NCBI RefSeq assembly: GCF_000346465.2
Contig: NC_034012.1
Coordinates: forward strand, 303,246-367,245
From: Prunus persica
Lineage: Eukaryota; Streptophyta; Magnoliopsida; Rosales; Rosaceae
DNA: 64,000 bases
Direction of reading: 5' to 3'
Part shown: piece by piece, positions 1-10,826 of the stretch
Numbering within the stretch: the stretch's first letter is position 1
Layout: each line of letters begins with the position of its first letter
The notes under the pieces: model-generated
The model's input: the letters and a program-made list of their open reading frames with translations, nothing else
Database searches by the model: none
What the model was told of the DNA's origin: nothing
Translations under genes and position numbers: made by a program

Positions 1-184
1 GATTTGGTTAAATAATTATTTTTAAATTTTAATTATTTCAATCTGATCCGTACCGAAATGTTTGGTTTGGTTAACGGAAACAAAATTCCTAACTCGACGG
101 AAACCCGTACCGGTCCGATATTTATACTTATTTTATTATTTAAATACAAAACAATAAACCAAAGGTAAATACAATCAACATTTT

Positions 185-302
185 GTATCACTCCTTTATC
201 ACTATTGTATCACTTCTTTATCACCATTGTATCACTGCTTTATCACCATTTTATCACTACTTTATCACCACTGTATCACTTCTTTATCACCATTGTATCA
301 CT
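185..302. repeat. 22-bp minisatellite
   Basis: About 5.4 head-to-tail copies of a 22-bp unit (gtatcacttctttatcacca followed by tt) with a few substitutions between copies. It gives an apparent small open frame of repeated Tyr-His-Ser/Thr residues that I do not regard as coding. Confidence 0.85.
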
Positions 303-633
303 TACCCGGGTACTGTAGCACTTTTCGGTCATAGAGGAATTTATGAACTTTCTATGTTTTCCAATTTCAACCTTTGTTTCGTTTTTTACTTATAACTTTC
401 CAACTGTTGATCCAAATTTTATGTTCTTTATATGGTTGGATTCATCATGAAAAACTAAATAACCCAACACGGAACAAATGTCAAAATCATTTACATAAAT
501 GTAGAGAATTCAATAAAAAGAACACTCAAACGTTCAAACAACATACACAAGTGGCTCCTAGTTCATATTGAGTACATATTGAATGATATAGTAACTAAGT
601 TATTTGATTTCATACTTGGATGAATTAGACAAT

Positions 634-2217
634 TGTTGAGACCCAAAAAATTCGCGGTTGCGTCCGAATAAATTATTGGCCCAAAGCAACTCTCTATTAA
701 GAAAAGACGTGAAGAGAAGTGCACAAAAATCCATCACATGCGAGTTACAGTTCATATGCCACGCTAAAAAAAAAAAATTGTCATGCTAGGAGTTGAGATA
801 AAATATGCCTGAGTTACGAACCCATGCTAAAATTGAACATCGCAACCCTTCCCAAGGATGATAAAATAAACAAAACATGCCAAGTGACATACCACGCCAA
901 GCATGAAATCGTATTTCACACACGACCACGCTACAAGCCTAAGTGGGCCCAAGTCACTCAAATGCCCAGGGCTTGCTTGAGCGGGTTGTGGTATGGATGG
1001 TAATGAATCAACATGGGGCCCATTGATGGGCCGAGAAATAAAAGGTCTCGGGTTGCTTGGGAGCCTCGAGACTCAAGCTCGTTTCTTAGGCCCAAACATG
1101 TGGGTGAGCACAAGAGAAAAAAAATAGCCCAATAGCTCAAGCAAAATGGCCCATTGACACAACCAAAAGCCCAATGTTTAACAAAAATAACCCACTTGCT
1201 CAAGGAGCCACATGGGCCCATACAAAATCCCAAAATAAGCCACAAAAAACCTCAGCCTTTTGCTAGAAAATAGAAGCCACGTAGAGAAAGTCTGCAGGAT
1301 CATTGAACAAAGCTGCTAGGAGGTTCCAGCACGTGGAGGGAGCAAGTTTCAAAGCCAAAATATCCAAGGAACCAGGGGGTATTAGCAAAGAGAAAAAAGC
1401 ACCCTTCGAACCAGCATATATATCCCAGCTCCTTTCCTCATCAAACTGAGCCATGGAAAAAAGGGGAAGAAAGCGATAAAACCGATGGTTGGGAATAGAA
1501 GTCTCCCATAGAGACAGCTGCGGGAAAATGAGGCCTTGAGCTCCAAACTCTGATCTGGTGCAAATAGACAGAATGGATTTCATTAAGAAGGGAAACGTCA
1601 AGGAAGGAGATGAGAAAGGAAGGGAAAAGCTTGGCCAAAATGGGTAGAAGCCATTAAGATTTCTTGGGAAGTGATGGTTTCTAGCGGCTATAAAATGAGG
1701 TTTCTTCCACCCAACAAAACTCAACAAAAAAGCCTACGCCTAGAGAGCAAGCTTTCTCTCTAACTTGCAAAAACCCAGCAATTTCGTGCACTGTTCACCC
1801 TCTTCTCCATTCCTTTCTTCTGGCAGACAGAGTATCTGTCAAACTGCCGGAAGAGCATTGTTCTTCATTTTTCTTTTTCTAGCCAAATCTCTCCTTTCTC
1901 ACCTTAACACTTCCCTTTTTCCCCCCTCAGAAAGCCTAAATTTCCCATAAGTGCTAAACTCATGTTGATTTTGCTTCCATGCCACATGTCTCTCATGCCA
2001 AGCTCAAAAGTTTACCTGTAAGCATGCAAAAATTACTTGTAAGCTGTCATTATTTTGGTTGGTGAAGGTAACCAAAATACTTCCTAAGGCTTCGCTGCCC
2101 TTTCGAAGTATTTTCAGGACTTAATTTTCGAATTCAGACAAGGGGGATAATTCCATCAGTCTGCCATTTACGGCAGCCCAGCCCATTTATAGTCGCCGGA
2201 AGAAAAAGTCCCCTACA
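634..2217. mobile_element. Probable solo LTR of an LTR retrotransposon
   Basis: The stretch starts TGTTGAGACCC and ends CCCCTACA, so it has the TGT...ACA ends of an LTR. The flanking 5-mers are acaat (629-633) and actat (2218-2222), one mismatch apart, as expected of an old 5-bp target duplication. No gag-pol coding sequence, primer-binding site or second LTR is seen within the window. Length (about 1.58 kb) is in the range of plant LTRs. An alternative is an unrelated repeat whose ends match by chance. Confidence 0.45.
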
Positions 2218-2486
2218 ACTATTAGGTTTTTATATTTTACAAGGATAATTTGGTGTATTTGTTCAAGAACTTATGTTATGTGATAGTATTATAAATTGTA
2301 TTTTTATTAGTATGTTTCATTATGGTACTACAGGCGTACCGCCCAATCCGAATCGAATATTAGGTTAACCGATCCGAAGTCTTTGGTTTGGTTAACGAAA
2401 GAGAAAATGGTCTACCGAAGTCTTTGGTTTGGTTAACAGAAGAGCCTTATATCATTCGGAACCGATCCGCGCCCAGGCCTAGATAA

Positions 2487-2647
2487 GTTTGTTCCCAGTG
2501 AAATATTGGAAGCACCGCGTACTCATAGCAAATAGGAATTCCTCCTATCCTATCTCCTGGAATGCACTACTCACAGACAATGTGAGCAAAACACAGGGAT
2601 AAATGGCTTATCATTTATGCTCTTCACCCTTTACTCTCTTCCATAAC
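2487..2647 (+). pseudogene. Truncated duplicate of the 5' end of the SVR7-like PPR gene
   Basis: These about 160 bases match 7352-7513, the 5' leader and first codons of the intact PPR gene, with about 8 substitutions and one 2-base deletion (roughly 94% identity by eye). The copied start codon lies at 2603; the frame stops after 15 codons because similarity ends near 2647. The left border coincides with the end of a transposon-like repeat. It is a promoter/leader fragment, not a functional gene. Confidence 0.85.
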
Positions 2648-2948
2648 TAAATTGCCGCAAAACTTTTTTTGTATTGTATCTCTTTTGTCCCCTCCGAACA
2701 CTAAATCCAACTCTCGTAGCATAATTGTTGTGGAGATTATAAGCTTCCTCTTCAATGGACACAACCCTTCCAAGCAAATCTTCATCAATATTTTATACAC
2801 GGTTAACAATCATTAGATCTTTTTCTCTTACGTTTTCTTCGTCACTTTCAACATCAATGAATACTGCCCACAACATCATCTTATCAAACATAGAAATAAT
2901 AATAATAAATATATATAAAAAAGAGGAACAACCTGTATAACCTGCAAC

Positions 2949-3125
2949 TAGGCTTGGGCTCGGTTTGGGTTGGTTTGGTTTTGGGCTCAACCCGAACACC
3001 GACCCGTAGGTTTCGGTTTGGCTATTTTGAAAACCGAAACCAAACCATAATTGATGAAAACCGACCACTTCAGTTAACCGGACTTGGTGGTTGGTTTGGT
3101 TCGGTTTCAGTTTTTTGGCTTTCTT

Positions 3126-3156
<31 letters not shown>

Positions 3157-3596
3157 GGAAAAAAAAAAGAGGGAGAGATGAAGAAGAAGAAGAAGAAGAA
3201 AAGAGAGAGAAGAAGAAGAATGAAAAAAGAAGAAGAGGGAGACAGGGAGAGGGAGTGAAGACAGACATAAGAAGAAGGAGAAAAAAAAAATAGAGAGAAA
3301 GGGACTGATGAAGACAAGACAAACGGAGAGATTGAGAGAGAAGAAAAAGAAAAGATTGGAACTATGTATTATATATATATATATATTTCTTATAATAATA
3401 TTTTTTTAATATCTTCGGGTTTGTTTGGTTAAACCGTGGTTTTGAATATTGCAAACCATACACCAAATTATATATTTCGGTTTGGTTTGGATTCAAACCG
3501 ATGACAAAAAAAGATTGAAAAAAAACCAAACCAACCCCAACCATCGATTTGGTTTGGGAGGTTTGACTGAATTACCGGTTTGAATGCCTAGCCCTA
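2949..3596. mobile_element. Non-autonomous hAT-type element, 648 bp
   Basis: The element is flanked by the exact 8-bp direct repeat cctgcaac at 2941-2948 and 3597-3604. Its ends are inverted: taggcttgggc on the left and, read from the other strand, tagggctaggc on the right; both subterminal regions are rich in 'ggtttggtt'-type motifs in opposite orientation. An 8-bp target duplication with TAGGG-like ends is the hAT signature. The interior holds GA (3126-3153), GAA and AT microsatellites and no transposase. Confidence 0.8.
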
Positions 3597-3604
3597 CCTG
3601 CAAC

Positions 3605-4613
3605 AATCGAAGAAAAAAAAACTGCAGCAATAGACTTAAAAAAAAAAACTACAGCAATCGACAAAAAAAAACTGCAACAATTGACAAATAAAAGTACTAT
3701 TGCATAACACAGATCGAGGATGGTTGTTTACCTCTATCCATAGCTGCAAACGTCGTCCTTTTTTCCAGAATAGTGGGGCTTTTATTTCTTAAAACAAAAA
3801 CAAAAAAAGAAAAAAAAAAGGTTGATTAGCTGTCTCTTAAAAGACATCCACGCTACATATCATTATGCAATTGATGCGTACTACCATCTAACAGTGCCAC
3901 GTGATAATTTCTCTTCCCTTTGTAGAATTATTGATGAGAATTGTCTGCACCAGAAAAGTTTGTGAGGCATGCATGGAACCTGCCTAATCTTTGTCCCCAC
4001 TTATTATGACTAATTACAAACACCCTCTTTGCCTCTTTACTAGGTAGAGGACTAGGTCTAAAGACAACTGGAGGAATCTCCACGTGGCATGTATGTACTT
4101 GAGAGACTTGACCATTATCATATATGTACTACCTTAGAAGATAATTTTACTTTGCTTTGAGGGTGTCATTGAAATAATGTTGGCAGGCAGAGGCAGGCCA
4201 AACTGTCTGTAAGCACTCAATTATGATTAGATTAGGATGCAAATAACTCTACTTAAAATAACATTTGGAAGTTGGAAAGTTCGGAGGGAGAATGAAAGCC
4301 AGCACATGCAAATACAAAACTCGGCAACTTTTAGCGATCGAAGAAAAGCCACCATCACTATTTTCCGAACCTCATATAACGACAGCTTTAATGATCATAC
4401 CATGAAATGAAATCAACCTCCAATAACCACGTGTTCGCATCCCATTGGACCTTTGTGTACGAAATACATTGTGCTCACATCTTTCCACTCTTTCTTTGCA
4501 AGCACTTTCTCATAATTTATAAACTCATAATAAACATCTTGAATCAAATCAAATCTTGCTCCCGTGAGTTCCAGTCCCATTCAATCATTTCAGTTGAGGT
4601 TCAGATCTGAGAC
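3605..4613. other. Intergenic, upstream of the HMA gene
   Basis: AT-rich sequence with short A-runs and imperfect 'actgcagcaat' repetitions near 3620-3690. No coding region is seen. A TATA-like tttataaact lies near 4517, about 97 bases before the HMA start codon, and could serve as its promoter element. Confidence 0.4.
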
Positions 4614-5435
4614 ATGGCAGAAAAAGAAAAGGTTGGTAATTGGTCCAGGAGCAGCAGCCATCTTGATTCTTGTATATAATATTATTATTTGTTTGTTTTT
4701 TCTGAAATTCTTAATTGTAGTTTGCTTATTGTCCCCTAATTGTAAATGGGTTCACTTCAGGAGACGATAATGGTGCTGAAGGTGGACCTTCAGTGTCACA
4801 AATGCTATATGAAGGTCAAAAAAGTTCTCTGCAAAATCCCTCGTGAGTCTCTCTATCTTTCCTTTGTATAATTCCCTCCATAGACATGTTAAAACCAAAA
4901 AGAATGTAATTAAACTGAGTAAATGTGTGTGTTGTGGAATTGGATTTTGTGAACAAGAGAAATACAAGACCAGATATACGACGAGAAGCAAAACCAGGTG
5001 GTCATCAAAGTGGTATGCTGCAGTCCAGAGAAGATAAGGGACAGGATACGCTGCAAAGGTGGGGGAGCCATCAAGTGCATTCAGATCAAAGAGAAACCCA
5101 AGGAGGAGAAACCCAAGGAGGAGAAGCCCAAGGAGGAGAAACCCAAGGAGGAGAAGCCTAAAACTCCCTCACCAAACCGTGGGCCTCCGTGTGTTCGTGT
5201 AGGCGGTTACCCAGTGAACGGGAACGCGTGCTGTATGGATTGTTACCATGGGCATCCTGGTGGGCCATGCCAGACTGGCTATGGCGGAGTAGCCCTATAC
5301 ATTCAGTATGATGGTTACTATGGAAGGCCTGTGTGCGGCAGTTATGGCGGTGGCAGGAGCTACAATACTAACTATTGTGTTGCCCGCTCTGACTGTTTCA
5401 GTGAAGAAAATCCCCAAGGCTGCACAGTCATGTGA
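4614..5435 (+). CDS. HMA-domain isoprenylated protein (HIPP / Pi21-like)
   Basis: Three exons: 4614-4631, 4761-4842 and 4960-5435, joined in frame to 191 residues. The first exon encodes only six residues. A heavy-metal-associated (HMA) fold occupies about residues 7-75, with the metal-binding Cys pair CHKC at 18-21. It is followed by a Lys/Glu/Pro-rich tandem repeat and a Cys-, Gly- and Tyr-rich tail. The last four residues, CTVM, form a CaaX box, so farnesylation and membrane or nuclear-envelope anchoring are expected. HMA plus CaaX is the definition of the plant HIPP family; the proline/charged linker resembles the rice Pi21 subgroup. Likely role: metal handling or stress and pathogen response. 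Exon 3 could start only at 4960 to keep the frame. Confidence 0.9.
5091..5162 (+). repeat. 15-bp coding minisatellite in the HMA gene
   Basis: Nearly five in-frame copies of a 15-bp unit encode the pentapeptide EKPKE. Unit length is a multiple of three, so copy-number change would lengthen or shorten the linker without breaking the frame. Confidence 0.95.
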
Positions 5436-5972
5436 CTTCCCATATGGTGCACTGCGGAATATTGTTGAGGTCAAGTTCATTTGGGTTTGGAGTTTCAGGG
5501 ACATAAATTAAATATATGTAAATCATCTTCAATCTTGAGTCATTTTATGTTTAATTAGCAGCAGTCCAGTGTCGGTGTTGGTTTAGTTTATAGGAGAAAA
5601 AAAGTGATCAATAAAGTTGGTTGTTGACGGTGGTGGTGGTGGTGGTGGTGGAGGATTAAGTCACAATCAGGTTATTATTCGTTGTACCTACCTACATTAC
5701 ATGAAGATGAATGAAGTTGCTGCTGCTACAATTATCAATGCAATAATATTAATAAACAAGTTTCCATTGCACAACTGCTGCACTGCATCTGCACATGCTT
5801 TTTCTTTAATTACTTCCTAATGTGTGTTAGTTGTTCATTTCATATCATTTAAAATTTTAATCCATAAACAATGCTACTTGGATCATATTTTCCCCAGTCC
5901 AATTCTGTGCGGTTAGTTTGACCCATTTCAATTGTTTATATACAACTAAGAGATATATCATTCATCATCGTG
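5436..5972. other. 3' flank of the HMA gene
   Basis: Probable 3' untranslated region with a (ggt)n run near 5630-5653. An open frame at 5617-5820 begins in this run and is judged non-coding. No other gene is seen. Confidence 0.5.
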
Positions 5973-5980
5973 TTTGAAAG

Positions 5981-6811
5981 TAGAGGTGTCAAATGGGACG
6001 GGCCAGTCCAATACCGCACGAGCCTAGCCCGTTTAAATGAGGCACGGCACGGCACGAGCACGAATATTAATGGGCCGTGCTCGGCACGGCACGAAAACTT
6101 GGGGCGGGCCGTGATCAAAAAATGAGGTCCAAGCACGCCACGAGCCCAAGCACGGCCCACTTAACATTTTTTTCTTTCTCAAAAGTCAAAATGCAATAAT
6201 TTGACATCTAATGTCATTGTTTATATGTTTTTAAAAAAAAATCATAAATATATATTTGATGTCTTTAATTTTAGGGAAATTACTTAGGTCCTTAATTAAT
6301 TAAACATATCAACTATAAATTAATTAAACAACATTGGACTTGATATCTAATAAGTACATATGACATATACGTTTCTCTTATAATCAAAGCAAGATATTTT
6401 TTCACTTATAAAATAATAAGTTGTTTAAAGATGAAAAGTTGAAGTGGACTTTGTGGAATTGGACACTTTTTGCCCTCCGCCATTTTATATTGTTTGGATG
6501 TTTGATTGATTAATGTTTTCAAATAGTTCATCATTTCTTATCTTTAATTATATTTTTAATGTTTATAATTTGAATTATCTAGTGAAAAAAATAATTCAAG
6601 TGAAAAAAATTCAAATTAAATGGATTGGTTCTTGGGCCCGATATGGCACGAGCACATGAGCACGGGTACGGCACGAGTCCGGCCCAACCCGTTTCAATAT
6701 GGACATGGGCTTTGGGCCGGGCCGGGATAAATGATTTTACTAAATGGGCCGGCGCGGCACAGCCTGATAAATTAAATGAGTCGGCCCGATACGGCCCGTT
6801 TGACACCTCTA
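5981..6811. mobile_element. Non-autonomous hAT-type element, 831 bp
   Basis: The terminal inverted repeats tagaggtgtcaaa and tttgacacctcta are exact, and the exact 8-bp duplication tttgaaag flanks the element (5973-5980 and 6812-6819). Subterminal regions are GC-rich with repeated 'ggcacg' and 'gggcc' words; the centre is AT-rich. No transposase is encoded. The 8-bp duplication and TAGAGGTG end place it with hAT-type MITEs. Confidence 0.9.
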
Positions 6812-6819
6812 TTTGAAAG

Positions 6820-7475
6820 TGAGAATTATAAGAGATCAATTTAGAAATGTGTGTAATGCCTTTGTCTGTTAGTTTAACCATGTTGGCTGTCTGTTCAGTT
6901 GCTCTTCTTGCTATGCTTAAAAAAAGAGAAACAAAAGTCAGCGAAAGCTACAAACCCCATAATGCTACTAGTTTAAGGTCCAGTTTGGGATTGCTGTTAT
7001 TTTTTTAAAAAGTTAATTTTACTGTGCTTTGAAATTAATTAGCTGTAAAGTAAAGCAGCTGTATGTTTAATAAACAATATTTTTAAAATACTGTTAATAC
7101 AAAAAGCAGTGTCAAAATCAGTTCCATCTAGGCATGGTGCCCAACTTGCTTCTCCAGGTGAAGCCCATGTGGGCATGTGGCCTGCTCCTTCCATCTTATC
7201 TTCTTCTTGTTATGGCAACCAAAACCAATATAATTTTTATTGGACCAACTTTATACCAAACAAAACAAGTTGAAGCAGAAAAGAAAAAAACATAGAGCAG
7301 CTTGGTGAATCAGTCTCTTTAGGTCCCAAACTAAACGTGTTCACGGGATACGGATAAGTTTGTTCCCAGTGAAATATTGGAAGCGCCGCATACTCGTTGT
7401 AAATAGGAATTCCTCCTATCCTATCTCCTGGAATGCACTACTCACAGACAGTGTGAGCAAAACACAGAGGGATAA
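6820..7475. promoter_or_regulatory. Upstream region and leader of the SVR7-like gene
   Basis: No coding region. The last about 125 bases (7352-7475) are the source of the duplicated fragment at 2487-2647, which shows that the copied unit included leader and start codon. No clear TATA box. Confidence 0.4.
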
Positions 7476-9596
7476 ATGGCTTATCATTTATGCTCTTCAC
7501 CCTCTTCTCTCTTCCCTAACCGCCAAACTCCCTCCCATTCTCTCCCTTCCCCAAGAGGTTTCCGACTGGGAAGCTCTGGTCTTCGCACTCTGAAACTCAG
7601 TTTTCCTTCACTCCACGCAAGAACCTCTCTTCAAATAAACCATGTTTCTTTACAAGAACCAGTTGCACAAGAAACCCAGACCCCCACCAATGTTCCAGAA
7701 GTTGAAAGCCCTCAACGCCAAAATAGAAATTCTGGGTCTTTGTCCAAAAGCTATATCTGGGTCAACCCCAGCAGCCCCAGAGCTTCGCAGCTCAGGCAGA
7801 AATCCTACGATTCCAGGTATGCTTCTTTAGTCAAAGTAGCCGAGTATTTGAACTCTTGCAGTCCAAGTGAAAATGATGTTTTTGAAGCTTTAAAGGGTTT
7901 AGGTGATAGAATCTTGGAACAAGACGCAGTGGTTGTGCTTAATAATATGACCAATCCAGAAAATGCGTTGCTTGCGCTCAAGTACTTTCAGCAGAATTTG
8001 AAACCAAAGAGGGAGGTGATTCTGTACAATGTCACTTTGAAAGTGTGTAGGAAGGGTAAGGATTTGGATAGGGCGGAGAAGCTGTTTGATGAATTACTCA
8101 AGAGAGGTGTTCAACCTGATAATGTTACCTTTTCTACTATGATTAGTTGTGCTAGGATGTCCTCTTTGCCTGATAAGGCTGTGGAGTGGTTTGAGAAGAT
8201 GCCCAGTTTTGGGTGTAATCCGGATGATGTTACCTATTCGGCTATGATTGACGCCTATGGGCGTTCCGGTAAGGTTGACATGGCTTTCAGTTTGTATGAC
8301 CGAGCCAGGACATCGAAATGGCGCATTGATCCAGTGACGTTTTCAACATTGATCAAAATTCACGGGCAGTCCGGGAATTTTGATGGGTGCTTGAATGTGT
8401 ATGAGGAAATGAAAGCTATAGGGGCTAAGCCAAACCTGGTTATTTATAACACTTTGTTGGATGCTATGGGAAGAGCTAAAAGGCCTTGGCAGGCCAAGAA
8501 AATTTACCGAGAGATGATCAACAAGGAGTTTTCACCAAATTGGGTAACCTATGCAGCTCTTTTAAGGGCCTATGGTAGAGCACGCTACGGTGATGATGCT
8601 CTTAACGTTTATCGAGAGATGAAGGAGAAGGGAATGGAGTTGAATGTAATTCTTTATAATACCCTTTTAGCTATGTGTGCTGATGTTGGTTACGCTGACG
8701 AAGCTGTTGAGATTTTTAAAGACATGAAGAGTTCCGAAACTTGGAAGCCCGACAGTTGGACATTTTCATCCATGATTACCATATATTCATGTAGCGGGAA
8801 AGTCACAGAGGCAGAGACAATGTTAAATGAGATGTTGGAAGCTGGTTTTCAGCCTAATATCTTTATTTTGACATCACTCATCCAATGCTATGGGAAGGCA
8901 AAGCGTACAGATGATGTTGTCAGGATATTCAATCAACTCCTAGAATTGGGCATAACGCCAGATGAGCGCTTCTGTGGTTGTCTCCTGAATGTGATGACTC
9001 AAACACCGAAGGAAGAACTTTGTAAGCTTGCCAATTGCATTGAGAGGGCTGATGAAAAGCTTGGGTATGTGGTAAGACTTTTGGTAGAGAAGCAAGACAA
9101 CAGTGTTAACTTTAAGAAGGAAGCATCAGAACTTTTTAATTCAATTGGTTCTGATGTAAAGAAGGCTTACTGCAATTGCTTGATTGATCTTTGTGTGAAC
9201 CTCGATCTCTTGGAGAGAGCCTGTGAGCTACTAGACTTGGGGCTTACACTTCAGATATACATAGATATACAGTCAAGGTCTCAGACCCAGTGGTCTCTGT
9301 ATCTCAAGGGTCTCTCTCTTGGGGCAGCTCTGACTGCATTACATGTTTGGATTAATGACTTGTCTCGGGTATTAGAATCTGGTGAGGAGCTTCCGCCATT
9401 GCTAGGAATTAATACCGGACATGGGAAACATAAGTATTCAGACAAAGGTCTTGCGAGTGTATTTGAATCACATTTGAAGGAATTAAATGCGCCATTCCAT
9501 GAGGCCCCAGACAAGGCTGGCTGGTTTTTGACGACAAAGGTTGCAGTCAAGTCATGGTTGGAGTCTAGAAGTTCATCGGAATTAGTTGCTGCTTAG
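7476..9596 (+). CDS. SVR7: Chloroplast PPR-SMR protein (SVR7/ATP4-like, At4g16390 type)
   Basis: A single intronless frame of 706 residues. The N-terminus is rich in Ser, Pro and Arg with few acidic residues, as in a chloroplast transit peptide (about residues 1-50). From about 180 to 540 there are tandem P-class pentatricopeptide repeats, recognisable from the recurring phrase 'P(D/N)xVTYxxMI' with 'A' and 'M' at 35-residue spacing. The last about 100 residues form an SMR domain containing INTGHGKH. This order matches Arabidopsis SVR7 and maize ATP4, which bind chloroplast transcripts and promote ATP synthase subunit expression. The start is the first ATG after the leader. Family membership is firm; orthology to SVR7 is from recall. 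Confidence 0.93.
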   Translation: MAYHLCSSPSSLFPNRQTPSHSLPSPRGFRLGSSGLRTLKLSFPSLHARTSLQINHVSLQEPVAQETQTPTNVPEVESPQRQNRNSGSLSKSYIWVNPSSPRASQLRQKSYDSRYASLVKVAEYLNSCSPSENDVFEALKGLGDRILEQDAVVVLNNMTNPENALLALKYFQQNLKPKREVILYNVTLKVCRKGKDLDRAEKLFDELLKRGVQPDNVTFSTMISCARMSSLPDKAVEWFEKMPSFGCNPDDVTYSAMIDAYGRSGKVDMAFSLYDRARTSKWRIDPVTFSTLIKIHGQSGNFDGCLNVYEEMKAIGAKPNLVIYNTLLDAMGRAKRPWQAKKIYREMINKEFSPNWVTYAALLRAYGRARYGDDALNVYREMKEKGMELNVILYNTLLAMCADVGYADEAVEIFKDMKSSETWKPDSWTFSSMITIYSCSGKVTEAETMLNEMLEAGFQPNIFILTSLIQCYGKAKRTDDVVRIFNQLLELGITPDERFCGCLLNVMTQTPKEELCKLANCIERADEKLGYVVRLLVEKQDNSVNFKKEASELFNSIGSDVKKAYCNCLIDLCVNLDLLERACELLDLGLTLQIYIDIQSRSQTQWSLYLKGLSLGAALTALHVWINDLSRVLESGEELPPLLGINTGHGKHKYSDKGLASVFESHLKELNAPFHEAPDKAGWFLTTKVAVKSWLESRSSSELVAA

Positions 9597-10826
9597 GTGT
9601 TGGGCTCTTTAGTTTACTGAGAAAGCTTGTCACACTGATATGTAATGTCAAGAACTGGTATGTGCTGCTTCTCAATTTTCTATTTATATTGTTTTTGGAA
9701 TTTCCTCTCTTGGCGTAGAGAACATTTTTGTACCATTAGATCTCAACCATCCATTAGTCTTATAGAATTAATGAAGTTCTCAAAATCCTTGCATCTACTC
9801 AGCGGTAATGTACCTATTTATGCGCTTTGATTTTGTTGAGTAACATTATCAGTAAGATCCTGTTAAATCTGGTTGGATGAAGTCTAAGATTTGGAAGTAG
9901 TGGAAAAAGACCCGTTTGTATGTTAAGAAAGGTTTCCAAATTCACTTTGATAAATGCCTTTTGGAAGTTATTGTATGTAACATGGGAATAACAGGAGGTA
10001 CAAAACAAGTGCATTGTTCTGTTGTCTTGTTACCATCCAACCTATTGCACACGCCAATTGGCACTGTTACCTTAGCTTAGATACTTGCATTCTGGGGCTT
10101 AGTTCTTCTATTGTCATTCTTGAGATACAGGGCATGCTATTTGCCTGGGAGATGTAGAAAGTTTGTCCGCTACATCTCTTCTGGTTGAAACTGAGGGGCC
10201 AAAGCTATTATAATGCTCTTGGCAGTTGACTCAGGTTTCCTATGTGATTTTAGGCCTCATTGACATTTATTTGGCAGTTGACGGTTAAGTTCAATATTAA
10301 ACAATAGTTGTAATGCAAGAGGTCGAATCGGCCATGAAAAATATGTACGAACAGTCAAATTCCCAATTGCATAACACTAAGCCCCAATATCTGAGGACTA
10401 AAGCAACTTAAACGGAAGTATGTTAATACACATAAAAAATTAAAGTAAAACGTGTTTGACTTCATCTGGCAATTCTATATTGGAGTTGACTTTTGACATT
10501 GTAATAGAATTATTCCGTTGAGGCTGTGCTACAATTTACAAATACAATGAACTATCCACAGACCATTGACTTGGAGGTATTTATTTAGATGTTATCATAA
10601 TGCTGGGAGTGCTTGTTAAAGTTTTAGACCCACACCACTAGTTGATTTTGCAAAAGAAAATACCAATATCACACATATTGGGAGAGTAAAAGCTTATAAA
10701 TTAATTAAAGAAAAATGCTTCATGGCTTGCACATCGAACTGCCTCCCACAGTCCCATGTGAAATTATCAAAGCCAAACACTATAAAAACGATGGAGTCTT
10801 TGTTCATTTGTATTGCTCTGCGCACC
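9597..10826. other. Intergenic: SVR7-like 3' end and PADRE gene promoter
   Basis: AT-rich and without a supported coding region. An open frame continues upstream of the PADRE start codon to 10722 but lacks a domain and I treat it as leader. A TATA-like cttataaatt is present at about 10692. Confidence 0.4.

Larger units (their letters stand above)
1..2486. mobile_element. DNA-transposon-like repeat, cut by window edge, with nested insertions
   Basis: No gene is visible here. Both flanks of this stretch (about 30-120 and 2330-2480) carry the same degenerate phrases built on 'tttggtttggttaacg' and 'ccgatccg'. The right limit reads ccaggcctag, which inverted (ctaggcctgg) resembles the ends of hAT-like elements in this window. 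Immediately after it the sequence becomes a copy of the 5' end of the PPR gene downstream. The left end lies outside the window, so terminal repeats and target duplication cannot be checked. A 22-bp minisatellite and a probable solo LTR lie inside it. Small open frames here (for example 958-1727 minus) have no recognisable domain. Confidence 0.35.

Noticed and set aside
183..302. Possible CRISPR-like array
   Set aside because: Units are contiguous 22-mers without unique spacers, and the genome is a plant; it is a minisatellite.
958..1727. 95- and 154-residue frames on the minus strand
   Set aside because: They lie inside the probable solo LTR, with no recognisable domain.
2793..3322. Low-complexity frames of Ser/Leu/Phe or Glu/Arg
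   Set aside because: They translate the GA and GAA microsatellites of the hAT-type element and have no protein-like remainder.
10722..10826. N-terminal extension of the PADRE protein
   Set aside because: The added 35 residues are not family-like, whereas the later ATG gives the conserved MGNC start.
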